A stretch of 64,000 nucleotides of DNA from Vibrio sp. MEBiC08052 (GTDB lineage Bacteria; Pseudomonadota; Gammaproteobacteria; Enterobacterales; Vibrionaceae): NCBI RefSeq assembly GCF_001506075.1, contig NZ_KQ947475.1, forward strand, positions 2,523,595 to 2,587,594, read 5' to 3'. Made by a program: the position numbers and the translations under genes. Of the stretch, positions 29,109 to 38,036 are shown piece after piece; the first letter of the stretch is position 1; the number at the start of each line of letters is the position of its first letter. A model generated the notes under the pieces. The model had not been told where the DNA came from. It searched no databases and saw only the letters and a list, made by a program, of their open reading frames with translations.

Positions 29109-30010
29109 AATTTGGCATTCTTTCAAGAAATAGCTCGCTCTATTCAACTCAGCGACTGATAGAAGCATGTAAAGAGCGAGGACATGAATATAAAGTGATC
29201 GACGCCTTACGTTGTTACATGAATATCAACTCAGAAAAACCTGAAATCCATTTTAAAGGGGAGCAGTTATCTGGGTTTGATGCCATTATTCCTCGCATCG
29301 GGGCATCAGTGACTTTTTATGGCACGGCTGTCTTACGTCAGTTTGAAATGATGGGGGTTTATCCAGTGAATGAATCCGTCGCCATTAGCCGTTCCAGAGA
29401 CAAACTTCGCTCCATGCAATTACTGTCCAGAAAGGGCATAGGTATGCCTATCACCGGGTTTGCCAGCAAACCAGATGATATTAAGGACTTATTGAATATG
29501 GTCGGCGGTGCACCTGTTGTAATCAAACTTCTTGAAGGAACACAAGGGATTGGCGTTGTTTTAGCCGAAAACCGCAAAGCAGCGGAAAGTGTGATTGAGG
29601 CATTTATGGGGCTCAAAGCAAACATTATGGTTCAAGAATACGTCAAGGAAGCCGGCGGCGCTGATATCCGCTGTTTTGTTATTGGTGATAAAGTTATCGC
29701 ATCGATGAAGCGCCAAGGCGCTGAAGGTGAGTTTCGTTCAAACCTGCACCGGGGCGGAACAGCAACATTGGTCAAGATTTCGCCTCAAGAAAGGAAAACA
29801 GCCATTGATGCAGCAAAGATTATGGGACTCAACGTTGCCGGTGTTGACATCCTCCGCTCCTCTCGCGGCCCGCTGGTGATGGAAGTCAATTCATCTCCCG
29901 GTTTAGAAGGTATTGAAAAAGCAACAGGCAAAGATATCGCAGGGATGATCATTGAGTTTGCCGAAAAGAATGCGCAATCGAGAAAAACAAGAACTCGGGG
30001 ACGAGGATAA
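29105..30010 (+). CDS. rimK: Ribosomal protein S6 modification protein RimK
   Basis: RimK is an ATP-grasp ligase that adds glutamate residues to the C-terminus of ribosomal protein S6 and can make poly-alpha-glutamate. The 301-residue length is that of the E. coli protein. ATP-grasp features are seen in [17 protein letters not shown], the [24 protein letters not shown] segment and the metal-binding [26 protein letters not shown]. It is translationally coupled to the upstream retropepsin-like gene. A long inverted repeat follows the gene. Confidence 0.93.
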   Translation: MKFGILSRNSSLYSTQRLIEACKERGHEYKVIDALRCYMNINSEKPEIHFKGEQLSGFDAIIPRIGASVTFYGTAVLRQFEMMGVYPVNESVAISRSRDKLRSMQLLSRKGIGMPITGFASKPDDIKDLLNMVGGAPVVIKLLEGTQGIGVVLAENRKAAESVIEAFMGLKANIMVQEYVKEAGGADIRCFVIGDKVIASMKRQGAEGEFRSNLHRGGTATLVKISPQERKTAIDAAKIMGLNVAGVDILRSSRGPLVMEVNSSPGLEGIEKATGKDIAGMIIEFAEKNAQSRKTRTRGRG

Positions 30011-30016
30011 CCTATC

Positions 30017-30048
30017 CCCTCAAGAGTCAGGTGACAGGCTCTTGAGGG
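30017..30048. terminator. Inverted repeat between rimK and the convergent NSS transporter
   Basis: Perfect 10-bp arms CCCTCAAGAG and CTCTTGAGGG with a 12-base loop, seven bases after the rimK stop. There is no clear T run, so its role as a terminator is inferred from position. Confidence 0.45.
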
Positions 30049-30099
30049 AACATTCTTCACTGAAATCGAGTTACAGAAATAGCAATACGAGTCACTATC

Positions 30100-31461
30100 C
30101 TACTGAGAAAATAGAGAAAACCATATCACGGCAACAACAAAGAGAGGGCAAACATATTTAATATATGCCGGCCATAAACGTCCGAACCAATGTTGAGAAA
30201 CGCCCGAAAAACCGTGCTCAAGTTCGGTAATTTTAGCGCTATGACGCCAAACCCATCCCCCGAACAGACAAAACATCAAAGCTGCAAGCGGCTGTAGGTA
30301 TTGTGTTGCCAACATCACCACCAACCCAAAAAGTTCAGCGAAATGATAGAGCACCACCACACTAAAGAGCGCTATGACTGTGCCCAAAGCCCATGTTGTA
30401 CCATTCCGGCTGGTATTCCACCGTTCACTGACAAGCGTCACCGGACATTCCAGCATTGATATCGATGAAGTCAACGCAGCAATGGTCAATAGCAAAAAGA
30501 AGATGATGGCAAAAAACTGCCCGAAAACTCCCAAACTCTCGAACATCATCGGTAATACACGGAAAACCAATGTATCGGAATTGAGCAAACTCCCATCCGC
30601 TGCATAAATTTCAACACCTTGCTTCATTGCTACAAACATCGCAGGCATAACGACCAACCCCGCAATAAAGGCAACTCCGGTATCAACCAGTGTGACACTC
30701 AACGCCATTTTGGGGAGATTCTCTTTTTTACTCAAATAGGAGCCATACACCAACATTGAGCAACCGCCAATGGTCAGCGAGAAGAACCCTTGTCCCATTG
30801 CAGCAAGAATCAAGTCTTTATTCCATATTTTGCTGAAGTCAGGAATCAGATACTGCTTGAGTCCGTCAACGGCTCCGTCTTGCATCAAAATATAAATGAA
30901 CAATACGGCAAAGAGGACAAACAGAGCCGGCATCAAACGCGTAGACCATTTTTCGATGCCCTGCTTAACACCGCCCTGAACAATCAGAATCGTTAAAACA
31001 TAGAAAATAACGGTTCCTAACAAATTACGTTCAACCGAGAAACCTTCTAACCACTGAGAGAGTTCTCCCCACCCCAATAGCTGACAGAATGCGGCCAGAA
31101 AGAAACAAATGATCCAACCACCGACAATACTGTAAAACGCAAGTACCGCACAGGGAACACTTAATCCCAGCCACCCTACGCCAGCTGCAAATTTCTGGGT
31201 TTTCGGTTCAGATGAAAGAGCACGCATACTATCGACTGGATTCGCTTGACCGTGGCGTCCTATTGCCATTTCAACGACCAACATCGGAAAAGCAACAAAA
31301 GCAATCAGAATCAGATAAACCAGCAGGAAAGCACCACCACCATTACTGGCAACCTGAGTCGGAAATCCCCAGATATTACCCAACCCTACCGCAGCACCGG
31401 AAGCCGAAAGAATAAACCCAAGTCGAGACGCGAAAAAATCACGCGAAGAAGATTGTGCCAT
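30100..31461 (-). CDS. Sodium-dependent transporter of the NSS (SNF) family
   Basis: The protein has about twelve membrane helices and the typical NSS start SRLGFILSASGAAVGLGNIWGFPTQVASNGGGAFLLVYL, which carries the Na+-binding backbone of helix 1. I start at the ATG at 31461 (453 residues, MAQSSSRDFF); an ATG at 31470 is also possible. Bacterial members of this size class import amino acids with sodium, but the substrate is not readable from the sequence. It is a lone gene, convergent with rimK. Sodium coupling fits the Na+-pumping NQR encoded nearby. Confidence 0.88.
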   Translation of the reverse strand: MAQSSSRDFFASRLGFILSASGAAVGLGNIWGFPTQVASNGGGAFLLVYLILIAFVAFPMLVVEMAIGRHGQANPVDSMRALSSEPKTQKFAAGVGWLGLSVPCAVLAFYSIVGGWIICFFLAAFCQLLGWGELSQWLEGFSVERNLLGTVIFYVLTILIVQGGVKQGIEKWSTRLMPALFVLFAVLFIYILMQDGAVDGLKQYLIPDFSKIWNKDLILAAMGQGFFSLTIGGCSMLVYGSYLSKKENLPKMALSVTLVDTGVAFIAGLVVMPAMFVAMKQGVEIYAADGSLLNSDTLVFRVLPMMFESLGVFGQFFAIIFFLLLTIAALTSSISMLECPVTLVSERWNTSRNGTTWALGTVIALFSVVVLYHFAELFGLVVMLATQYLQPLAALMFCLFGGWVWRHSAKITELEHGFSGVSQHWFGRLWPAYIKYVCPLFVVAVIWFSLFSQ

Positions 31462-31679
31462 ACCACTCATACAACATATCAATAAACTAGTTGGCAAGTA
31501 CAATAATCAAAAAATTGGTTTTTCACAATCAAAAAAGAGTGTCTTCGGTGTTCAGAGCTCAAATGTTCTTATATTTAACTGTAAATAAACATAAACAAAC
31601 GATAAGTCTCTATTTTTTATCTGTCACTGGATAAGACATCGCGGGTGGCGGAAAATGCGGTAAAGCAGCTAATTTTAAG

Positions 31680-32738
31680 TCACCAATCAAAACTCATTTG
31701 CTCTTTTTCACTCGGTTCGACATTCAGTCCAACAGACAGACCGATAAGGCGAATCCCTCGCCCTTGCTGCCTCAACAGCGCATCTCGCAATAACACAGTA
31801 AAAAAATTCTTATCTAAAGTTTGTTGTTTGTGTTCAACTGTCGTTTGCTTAAAATCATCAAATTTCAGCTTAACCCCTTGCCGGATAATTCCCTTTTCCG
31901 GGGATATTTTTTCAAGCCGAGTCACTAAAGATGGATATAAGCGGCCAATTACGTCTAAACACTCTGCTTCAGTATAGATATCGGTGCTAAATGTTCTTTC
32001 AACACCGACGGACTTTCTAACCCGCGAGACTTCAACAGCCCTTTTATCGATACCATGACATCTGTCCCACAGTGTTTGACCAAAGCGGCCAAAGTGTTTG
32101 ACTAACAGATGATGCTCATATGCTTTCACGTCCTTGCCATGAAACAGGCCTAACTTGTGTAGCTTTTCTAAGGTAACTTTCCCCACCCCGGGAATTTTTC
32201 CCAGTCCCAAGCCATCAATAAAAGTGTGCAACTCATTCGGGGGAATGACACAAATTCCGTTTGGCTTGTTAATATCCGAGGCCACTTTCGCAACAAATTT
32301 AAGCGGAGCGACACCTGCACTTGCCGTCAGATTCAACTCAGATTCAATGGTCTTTCTGATATCTTGAGCAATCAATGTCGCAGAGCCTTTAAACAGCGTG
32401 GTATGCGTTACATCCAGATAGGCTTCATCTAAAGACAGCGGCTCAATCACATCTGTATATCGGGTAAAAATTTCACGTATTTGCTGAGAAACAGCTTTGT
32501 ACTTCTCCATATTTCCAGAAATCACCGTCAGTTGCGGACATAGCCTGAGCGCATGAGAAGTTGGCATTGCCGAACGAATACCATATTGACGAGCTTCATA
32601 ATTACAAGTGGAGAGCACCCCACGCCCAAACTGAGATCCCCCGATAGCCAATGGAATACCTCTCAGGCTGGGATTGTCTCTTGCTTCAACCGCTGCATAA
32701 TAACAATCAAGGTCTATGTGAATGATTTTATTGGTCAT
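31680..32738 (-). CDS. dinB: DNA polymerase IV
   Basis: DinB is the Y-family polymerase for translesion synthesis and stress-induced mutagenesis. The catalytic acidic residues are in IIHIDLDCYYAAVE near the N-terminus and in the SLDEAYLDV motif (D104-E105 from this start). The helix-hairpin-helix GIGKIPGVGKVT-like stretch and the little-finger domain follow. I use the ATG at 32738 (352 residues), with a GAG element eight bases upstream; an ATG two codons earlier is the alternative. A perfect LexA box within a long palindrome lies about 83 bases upstream, so SOS induction is expected. Confidence 0.95.
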   Translation of the reverse strand: MTNKIIHIDLDCYYAAVEARDNPSLRGIPLAIGGSQFGRGVLSTCNYEARQYGIRSAMPTSHALRLCPQLTVISGNMEKYKAVSQQIREIFTRYTDVIEPLSLDEAYLDVTHTTLFKGSATLIAQDIRKTIESELNLTASAGVAPLKFVAKVASDINKPNGICVIPPNELHTFIDGLGLGKIPGVGKVTLEKLHKLGLFHGKDVKAYEHHLLVKHFGRFGQTLWDRCHGIDKRAVEVSRVRKSVGVERTFSTDIYTEAECLDVIGRLYPSLVTRLEKISPEKGIIRQGVKLKFDDFKQTTVEHKQQTLDKNFFTVLLRDALLRQQGRGIRLIGLSVGLNVEPSEKEQMSFDW

Positions 32739-32809
32739 AGTCATTCTCGATACTCAGTGACGTGTATTGAATTGGCTATCAAATAGATTGGTTCTGCTGA
32801 TCAGTTATG

Positions 32810-32847
32810 AATAGTATATACTGTAATTATATACAGTATATACTATT
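32810..32847. promoter_or_regulatory. Palindromic SOS (LexA) operator region of dinB
   Basis: A LexA box of the form CTGT-N8-ACAG (CTGTAATTATATACAG) lies at 32821-32836. It is embedded in a larger perfect inverted repeat: 16-base arms AATAGTATATACTGTA and TACAGTATATACTATT with a six-base spacer. It is upstream of dinB on the minus strand and likely overlaps its promoter. Confidence 0.9.
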
Positions 32848-32963
32848 TTTTCATGGCCTCTTTTAAGTGAGCATGAGTAAAAAACTACTTGATGAAAGAT
32901 CAGCAAGGAGCGAGTTCCGTCACTATCGAGATTGATATAAAAGTTCTGTTGCTACACCGAACA

Positions 32964-32990
32964 TAAAAAAGGCGGGAACCACCCGCCTTT
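32964..32990 (-). terminator. Terminator after the DMT transporter gene
   Basis: Minus-strand stem AAAGGCGGG/CCCGCCTTT with a five-base loop and a T run, about 27 bases after the transporter stop codon. Confidence 0.85.
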
Positions 32991-33016
32991 CTCATTTGTT
33001 CATCGCGTGAATTCAC

Positions 33017-33946
33017 CTAGAATTCAGAGCAAGGTTTAGGCTTGCGTTTCAACAGGTGAATTCGTGGCAGTAGCAGGCCCGTAATGACAATCGCAATCCC
33101 GAGTAATTGTAACTGAGTCACGGCATGACCGAGCATGAATGAGGTGAGTACAGAAAAGATCGGGACAAAGTTGAAAAACAGTGCCGCATTCGCTGATCCA
33201 AGGTGACGTACACCATTTAACCACAGCAAATAACCCGCAACTGTGCTAAACATGCCAATGTAAACCACTTCCGATATGCCTAATGCTGTACTATTCCACA
33301 ATTCAGCGAACGGATACACTTCCGGTGATATCAGACACATGATACCAATCACCAAAGCTCCGCTCAGCATACCGATAAAGGTATAAGAAATTACAGGCAT
33401 CCAACGACTAATCTCCTGACTAACATAGGTATAAAAGCTCCAAGCAAGCATACCACCAAAGATCAACTGATCGCCGTGGTTGATCTGCATAGAGAATAAC
33501 GTTTCAAGATGCCCGTTGGTGATCACCATCAGTACGCCGGCCAGACTCACCAGCAGACTGAAACATTGTACAAAAGACGGAAAAGTGCGCAGTGCAATAC
33601 ACGCGATCAGAGATGTCATCAGCGGACTAAGCGCCATAATCAGTGAACCGTTGGTCGCATTGGTGGTCGCCAGTCCCGTAAACAGACCAAGGTTGAGCCC
33701 GCCCACCCCGACAACGCTGGCCGAAATGACCCAACACCATTGATACCCGCTCAAGTGCATTTTTGGCATACGTTTAACTTTGAGGTATACCGCCAGACAT
33801 GTGGCCGCAATAATGAAGCGCCAAAACACTAAGGTGAGTGCGTGCACTTCATCTAACGCATGCTTACCGATTGGAAAGCTGCTGCCCCAAAAGAAGGTAC
33901 AGATAATGAGAAGAACAACCGCTTTCATCGTTGAATTAGATTCCAT
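33017..33946 (-). CDS. DMT-superfamily (EamA) transporter
   Basis: The 309-residue protein has about ten hydrophobic helices in two EamA repeats, starting with LLIICTFFWGSSFPIGKHAL. Such proteins export metabolites or amino acids, but the substrate is unknown. I use the ATG at 33946, with GGAG seven bases upstream; a GTG two codons earlier is the alternative. It is divergent from a LysR-type regulator across an 93-base gap, which suggests local control. The pair lies between dinB and the radical SAM gene. Confidence 0.85.
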   Translation of the reverse strand: MESNSTMKAVVLLIICTFFWGSSFPIGKHALDEVHALTLVFWRFIIAATCLAVYLKVKRMPKMHLSGYQWCWVISASVVGVGGLNLGLFTGLATTNATNGSLIMALSPLMTSLIACIALRTFPSFVQCFSLLVSLAGVLMVITNGHLETLFSMQINHGDQLIFGGMLAWSFYTYVSQEISRWMPVISYTFIGMLSGALVIGIMCLISPEVYPFAELWNSTALGISEVVYIGMFSTVAGYLLWLNGVRHLGSANAALFFNFVPIFSVLTSFMLGHAVTQLQLLGIAIVITGLLLPRIHLLKRKPKPCSEF

Positions 33947-33986
33947 CGTCACTCCGAATGACTTGCCAAAACTTACTACTTAGTGT

Positions 33987-34017
33987 ATTGCTTTCAATAA
34001 TTAGATAAATAAGCAAT
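33987..34017. promoter_or_regulatory. Possible LysR-type operator between the divergent transporter and regulator
   Basis: Perfect seven-base arms ATTGCTT and AAGCAAT are separated by 17 bases in the divergent gap. LysR proteins usually bind such dyads next to their own gene. Function is inferred. Confidence 0.35.
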
Positions 34018-34039
34018 TTTAAGACAGTAAATACCAATA

Positions 34040-34933
34040 ATGAAACCTAGCTATTCGTTAGACGACCTGCGCTGTTTCTGTGCTGTTGCACGTGCAGGCA
34101 GTTTCAAAGATGCAGCTCAATCTTTAGGGATGCCACTCTCCACTTTGAGCCGCCGTATCCGACAACTTGAAACGGATCTACAGCTTCGGCTACTCAATCG
34201 GGACGCTCATCGAGTTGCACTGACCAGCACCGGTGAACAGTATTTTCAGCGCTCCGCCATGCTGTTTGACGAACTCAATGATATTGATGAAGATCTCCAT
34301 CGGGATAAATATCAGCCGCAGGGAAAAATCCGTATTTCTGCACCAATCAATGCTGGCTCATACTTCCTGCGAGATATCTTTTATGATTTTTTGCTGCAAT
34401 ATCCAGATATTCAGCTGGATTTGAATTTTTCCAACTCTCTGATTGATATTGAAGCGGAAGGGATGGACGTGGTGTTTCGAGTCGGTAATCCGGTCGTCGA
34501 CAACTGGATTGCGAGACCATTAAAGCATATCCATTTTATTTTGTGCTCTCATTCTGATTACGATATTTCCAGCATAACCACACCAGAAAGGTTGTGTGGT
34601 CACCCCACCATCATTTGTCGTCCAATGATACCGTGGCAGTTAGTACACAAAAAGAATAGTGAAACGTTTGATTATCATCCCCAGAAAGGAATCAGGCTGG
34701 AGGTGGATGAGATTTTGACGCTAATTCACGCCATAAAAGCAGGACTCGGTATCGGATACGTACCGGATTACTTTGCACTACCGATGATAGCTCAGGGGGA
34801 AATCAATCATGTGCTACCTGACTGGCGCAGCATAGCTCGCACATTATTTATGCTATATCGCGACCGGGACAACTTACCGATGCGAGTCCGCCTGTTCGTC
34901 GAGTTTATGATCAAGCACTTTAACGAACACTAA
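34040..34933 (+). CDS. LysR-family transcriptional regulator
   Basis: The 297-residue protein has the LysR winged-helix domain at the N-terminus (LDDLRCFCAVARAGSFKDAAQSLGMPLSTLSRRIRQLE). A periplasmic-binding-protein-like effector domain follows from about residue 90. The effector is unknown. It is transcribed away from the EamA transporter gene and probably regulates it. It ends 46 bases before the convergent radical SAM gene. The sequence is of the CrgA-like/AaeR-like broad group and cannot be assigned to a pathway. Confidence 0.9.
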   Translation: MKPSYSLDDLRCFCAVARAGSFKDAAQSLGMPLSTLSRRIRQLETDLQLRLLNRDAHRVALTSTGEQYFQRSAMLFDELNDIDEDLHRDKYQPQGKIRISAPINAGSYFLRDIFYDFLLQYPDIQLDLNFSNSLIDIEAEGMDVVFRVGNPVVDNWIARPLKHIHFILCSHSDYDISSITTPERLCGHPTIICRPMIPWQLVHKKNSETFDYHPQKGIRLEVDEILTLIHAIKAGLGIGYVPDYFALPMIAQGEINHVLPDWRSIARTLFMLYRDRDNLPMRVRLFVEFMIKHFNEH

Positions 34934-34979
34934 CTTCATCGCCAACAGATGACAAAGAGACTGATGTACCTTTTTCATC

Positions 34980-36047
34980 TCAAAACAGCACCATTTGATC
35001 ACCACGCCGAGGCGGAACTTGAAAGCGACTGTAATCCAATGGTTCCGATTTTCGTTCCTCAGCACTCATTTTACGCCTTGCCAGATGAAAACGTTGTCGA
35101 ATGAAATCAGCATAAACACCACTGCCGGTCATTCGTTTACCAAATTCGCCTTGATAGAGTTGCCCACCATGCATACTACGGAGATGACTAAGCACTCGCT
35201 CAGCCCGTAGAGGAAAATGTATGTATAACCAATCTTCAAATAAAGGGGCAACCTCATGAGGTAAGCGTAACATTACATAACCAACACATTCAGCCCCCGC
35301 TTCAACACTTGTCTGAACTAAGGTCTCTATTTCATGATCGTTAATAAAAGGGATTACTGGCGCGATCATCACGGTCACAGGTATATTTTTCTCTCTCAAC
35401 GCACGAATCATTTTCAAACGGACAGATCCCGGAACAGCTCTCGGTTCGAGTCTACGCGATAAGTCATTATCAAGCGTCGTTAAGCTGACACCGACATGAA
35501 CGAGCTGTTCTGATGCCATCGATTGCAATAGGTCAATATCCCTCAAAATCAGAGAGCTTTTCGTAATCAAAGAAATCGGTTGTTTATATTCATAGGCGAT
35601 ATTCAATAGTTTCTGGGTAATCTTTAACTCTTTTTCTATCGGTTGATAGGCATCGGTATTGATACCAAGCGCAATCGGTTGACACTGATAATTCGGATGT
35701 CTGAGTTCTGTTTCAAAAACCTCTGGGGCATTTATTTTTGCCGTCAGACGTGTTTCAAAATCAATGCCGGGAGAAAGATCCAGATACGCGTGTGTCGGCC
35801 GGGCAAAACAGTAAATACAACCATGCTCGCAACCTCGATACGGATTTATCGAAAAACGAAACGGAATATCCGGAGATTGATTCGATGTAATCAAGGTCTT
35901 GGCATATTCGTAGCGAATCTCTGTGTCCGGTGAAGATACAGAATGAAAATCATCTTCCGTTTCAATCATGCGGACTTCAAAACGCCCAGGGATGGCTGAC
36001 ATCGTTCCGCGGCCTTGGAACCGCTTCCCTGATACATCGCGTGACAT
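34980..36047 (-). CDS. PA0069-family radical SAM protein (spore photoproduct lyase-like)
   Basis: The 355-residue protein has the radical SAM cluster motif C73-x3-C77-x2-C80 within INPYRGCEHGCIYCFARPTH, a form typical of the SPL-like branch. The N-terminal GKRFQGRGTMSAIPGRFE is conserved in the PA0069 family, which supports the first ATG at 36047. The family has no established reaction that I know of. Spore photoproduct lyase, a relative, reverses a UV lesion in DNA. A perfect LexA box sits 14 bases before the start codon, so the gene is probably SOS-induced, which suggests but does not show a DNA-damage role. Confidence 0.88.
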   Translation of the reverse strand: MSRDVSGKRFQGRGTMSAIPGRFEVRMIETEDDFHSVSSPDTEIRYEYAKTLITSNQSPDIPFRFSINPYRGCEHGCIYCFARPTHAYLDLSPGIDFETRLTAKINAPEVFETELRHPNYQCQPIALGINTDAYQPIEKELKITQKLLNIAYEYKQPISLITKSSLILRDIDLLQSMASEQLVHVGVSLTTLDNDLSRRLEPRAVPGSVRLKMIRALREKNIPVTVMIAPVIPFINDHEIETLVQTSVEAGAECVGYVMLRLPHEVAPLFEDWLYIHFPLRAERVLSHLRSMHGGQLYQGEFGKRMTGSGVYADFIRQRFHLARRKMSAEERKSEPLDYSRFQVPPRRGDQMVLF

Positions 36048-36061
36048 AACAACTCATGATA

Positions 36062-36077
36062 CTGTTTATATATACAG
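36062..36077 (-). promoter_or_regulatory. LexA box of the radical SAM gene
   Basis: CTGTTTATATATACAG fits CTGT-N8-ACAG exactly. On the minus strand a promoter (TTGCGT, 17-base spacer, TATAAA) overlaps it, so LexA binding would block initiation. Confidence 0.88.
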
Positions 36078-36213
36078 TATATCATAGACGCAATTTCTCG
36101 AGATCGCGATCTAATTTTTTGTGGTTCACCAAATAATTGCAATCACGTCCTACGTGACTGACAGCGTCCAATAGAGAGAATCAAGGAGAGGATGAATTGG
36201 AGGGCAGGATGCC

Positions 36214-36245
36214 GCTCTCAATATGGAAGAGTCCCCGTTGAGAGC
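36214..36245. repeat. Inverted repeat downstream of nqrM
   Basis: Arms GCTCTCAA and TTGAGAGC are separated by 16 bases, about 30 bases after the nqrM stop codon. No T run is present. It may end the nqrM transcript. Confidence 0.35.
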
Positions 36246-36274
36246 AGCACAAACATAAACAGAGCTAAGCTCAA

Positions 36275-36508
36275 TCAAGCAATACGGTCTTTGTTCCATT
36301 CAGCTAAACGTTCAGCTCTAGCAGCCGCTTTAGCTTCGCGTTTCTTGCGAGCATCACAAGGTTCAGGACAGTTGCAGACTTTTTCAATACCGACAGCCCC
36401 CAGACCACCACAGCTACCACTCACCATTTTCTTTTGGAATATATATCCAACCGCCATCGCTGCAATCACAACAACAAACATTGCAAAAGTGATTAGGAAA
36501 GTACTCAT
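36275..36508 (-). CDS. nqrM: Na+-NQR maturation protein NqrM
   Basis: NqrM is needed to make active Na+-NQR, probably by supplying iron to the NqrD/NqrE membrane site. The 77-residue protein has one N-terminal membrane helix (about 4-24) followed by a cysteine cluster: C33, C45, C47 and C51 in SGSCGGLG...KVCNCPEPCD. The C-terminus is charged. This matches the family (DUF539). It lies downstream of nqrF, but apbE, which normally separates them in vibrios, is not present in the 272-base gap. Confidence 0.92.
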   Translation of the reverse strand: MSTFLITFAMFVVVIAAMAVGYIFQKKMVSGSCGGLGAVGIEKVCNCPEPCDARKKREAKAAARAERLAEWNKDRIA

Positions 36509-36723
36509 ATTTATACCTCATTCACGGTTTAGACAGGCGGGAAGCAATCCGGAGAGAGCTTCTTTGAACCACATTTCGTTTTACAATCACTACAACTTCA
36601 GTGATTCATCCACCAACTGATCATTTTCCCCCGATTACCAAAAACCTCAATCTCACCAACAAACCTTTTAGTCCCTTCGATGAGATACTCTGTCATTCAA
36701 CCATGACAAAATTCAGCACTTGG

Positions 36724-36757
36724 ATAAAACAATGGCTGACTTTACAGTCAGCCATAT
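36724..36757 (-). terminator. Terminator of the nqrA-F operon
   Basis: Minus-strand 9-bp perfect stem ATGGCTGAC/GTCAGCCAT with a six-base loop and a TTGTTTTAT tail, about 25 bases after the nqrF stop codon. Confidence 0.75.
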
Positions 36758-36780
36758 CATACAGGGGATGAAATGACGGC

Positions 36781-38004
36781 TTAACCGCCGAAGTCATCCA
36801 GAAGAATATTTTCTTCTTCAACACCTAGCTCTTTCAGCATGTTAATCACGGCTGCATTCATCACAGGTGGTCCACACATGTAGTATTCACAATCTTCAGG
36901 AGCATCATGATCCTTCAGATAGTTCTCATACAGAACGTTGTGAATAAAACCAGTATAACCATCCCAGTTATCTTCTGGTAATGGATCTGACAGGGCACAG
37001 AACCACTTGAAGTTATCGTTCTCTTCTTGTAAAGCATCAAAATCTTCTACATAGAACATTTCACGCTTCGAACGTGCACCATACCAGAAACTGATCTTAC
37101 GCTTAGACTTCAGACGTTTCAGTTGATCAAAGATATGTGAACGCATTGGCGCCATACCTGCACCACCACCGATAAAGACCATTTCTGCATCGGTATCTTT
37201 GGCAAAGAATTCTCCAAATGGACCAGAAATTGTCACCTTATCACCCTCTTTCAGAGACCAGATATAAGATGACATTTGACCTGGTGGTACATTCGGATTA
37301 TTCGGCGGCGGTGTTGCGACCCGAACATTCAGCATGATAATGCCAAATTCTTCAGGATAGTTTGCCATCGAATATGCCCGAATGATGTCTTCGTCGACTT
37401 TCGACTCATAACGGAACAGGTTAAATTTTTCCCAATCAGAGCGATACTCTTCAGGGACATCAAAATCAGAGTACTTAATATGGTGTGCCGGAGCTTCAAT
37501 CTGGATATATCCGCCCGCACGGAACGGTACAGATTCACCATCAGGGATTTGTAACTTCAGCTCCTTAATGAAAGTCGCCTTGTTATCATTAGAGATAACA
37601 GTACATTCCCACTTTTTCACCCCAAAGATGTCTTCCGGCAATTCAATTTCCATATCTGCTTTTACGGAAACCTGACATGCCAGACGTTCACCTTCGCGAG
37701 CTTCACCTTTAGAAATATGGCTTAATTCTGTAGGAAGAATGTCACCACCACCCGATTTAACTCTTACTTTGCACTGGCCACAAGAGCCACCACCACCACA
37801 AGCGGATGATACGAAAATACCAGATCCTGACAGTGCGCCCAGAAGTTTACCGCCCGGGCTTGTGACGATCGCTTTCTCAGGATCGTCATTAATTAGAATC
37901 GTAATGTCACCTGTTGGAACAAGCTTAGATTTGGCAAATAGAATCACCAAAACTAGAACCAGTACAATCAGAGTAAACATCACTACACCAAGAATAATGT
38001 CCAT
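36781..38004 (-). CDS. nqrF: Na+-translocating NADH:quinone reductase subunit F
   Basis: NqrF takes electrons from NADH through FAD to a 2Fe-2S cluster, the entry point of the sodium pump. The 407-residue protein has an N-terminal membrane helix. A ferredoxin domain follows with cysteines in [14 protein letters not shown] and LACQVSV. The FAD site is RAYSMANYP and the NADH-binding segment is [13 protein letters not shown]. It ends in the conserved LLDDFGG. It is the last gene of nqrABCDEF. Confidence 0.97.
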   Translation of the reverse strand: MDIILGVVMFTLIVLVLVLVILFAKSKLVPTGDITILINDDPEKAIVTSPGGKLLGALSGSGIFVSSACGGGGSCGQCKVRVKSGGGDILPTELSHISKGEAREGERLACQVSVKADMEIELPEDIFGVKKWECTVISNDNKATFIKELKLQIPDGESVPFRAGGYIQIEAPAHHIKYSDFDVPEEYRSDWEKFNLFRYESKVDEDIIRAYSMANYPEEFGIIMLNVRVATPPPNNPNVPPGQMSSYIWSLKEGDKVTISGPFGEFFAKDTDAEMVFIGGGAGMAPMRSHIFDQLKRLKSKRKISFWYGARSKREMFYVEDFDALQEENDNFKWFCALSDPLPEDNWDGYTGFIHNVLYENYLKDHDAPEDCEYYMCGPPVMNAAVINMLKELGVEEENILLDDFGG

Positions 38005-38036
38005 TGACTATTCCTTATTGCTGCGGTTTACCCGAC

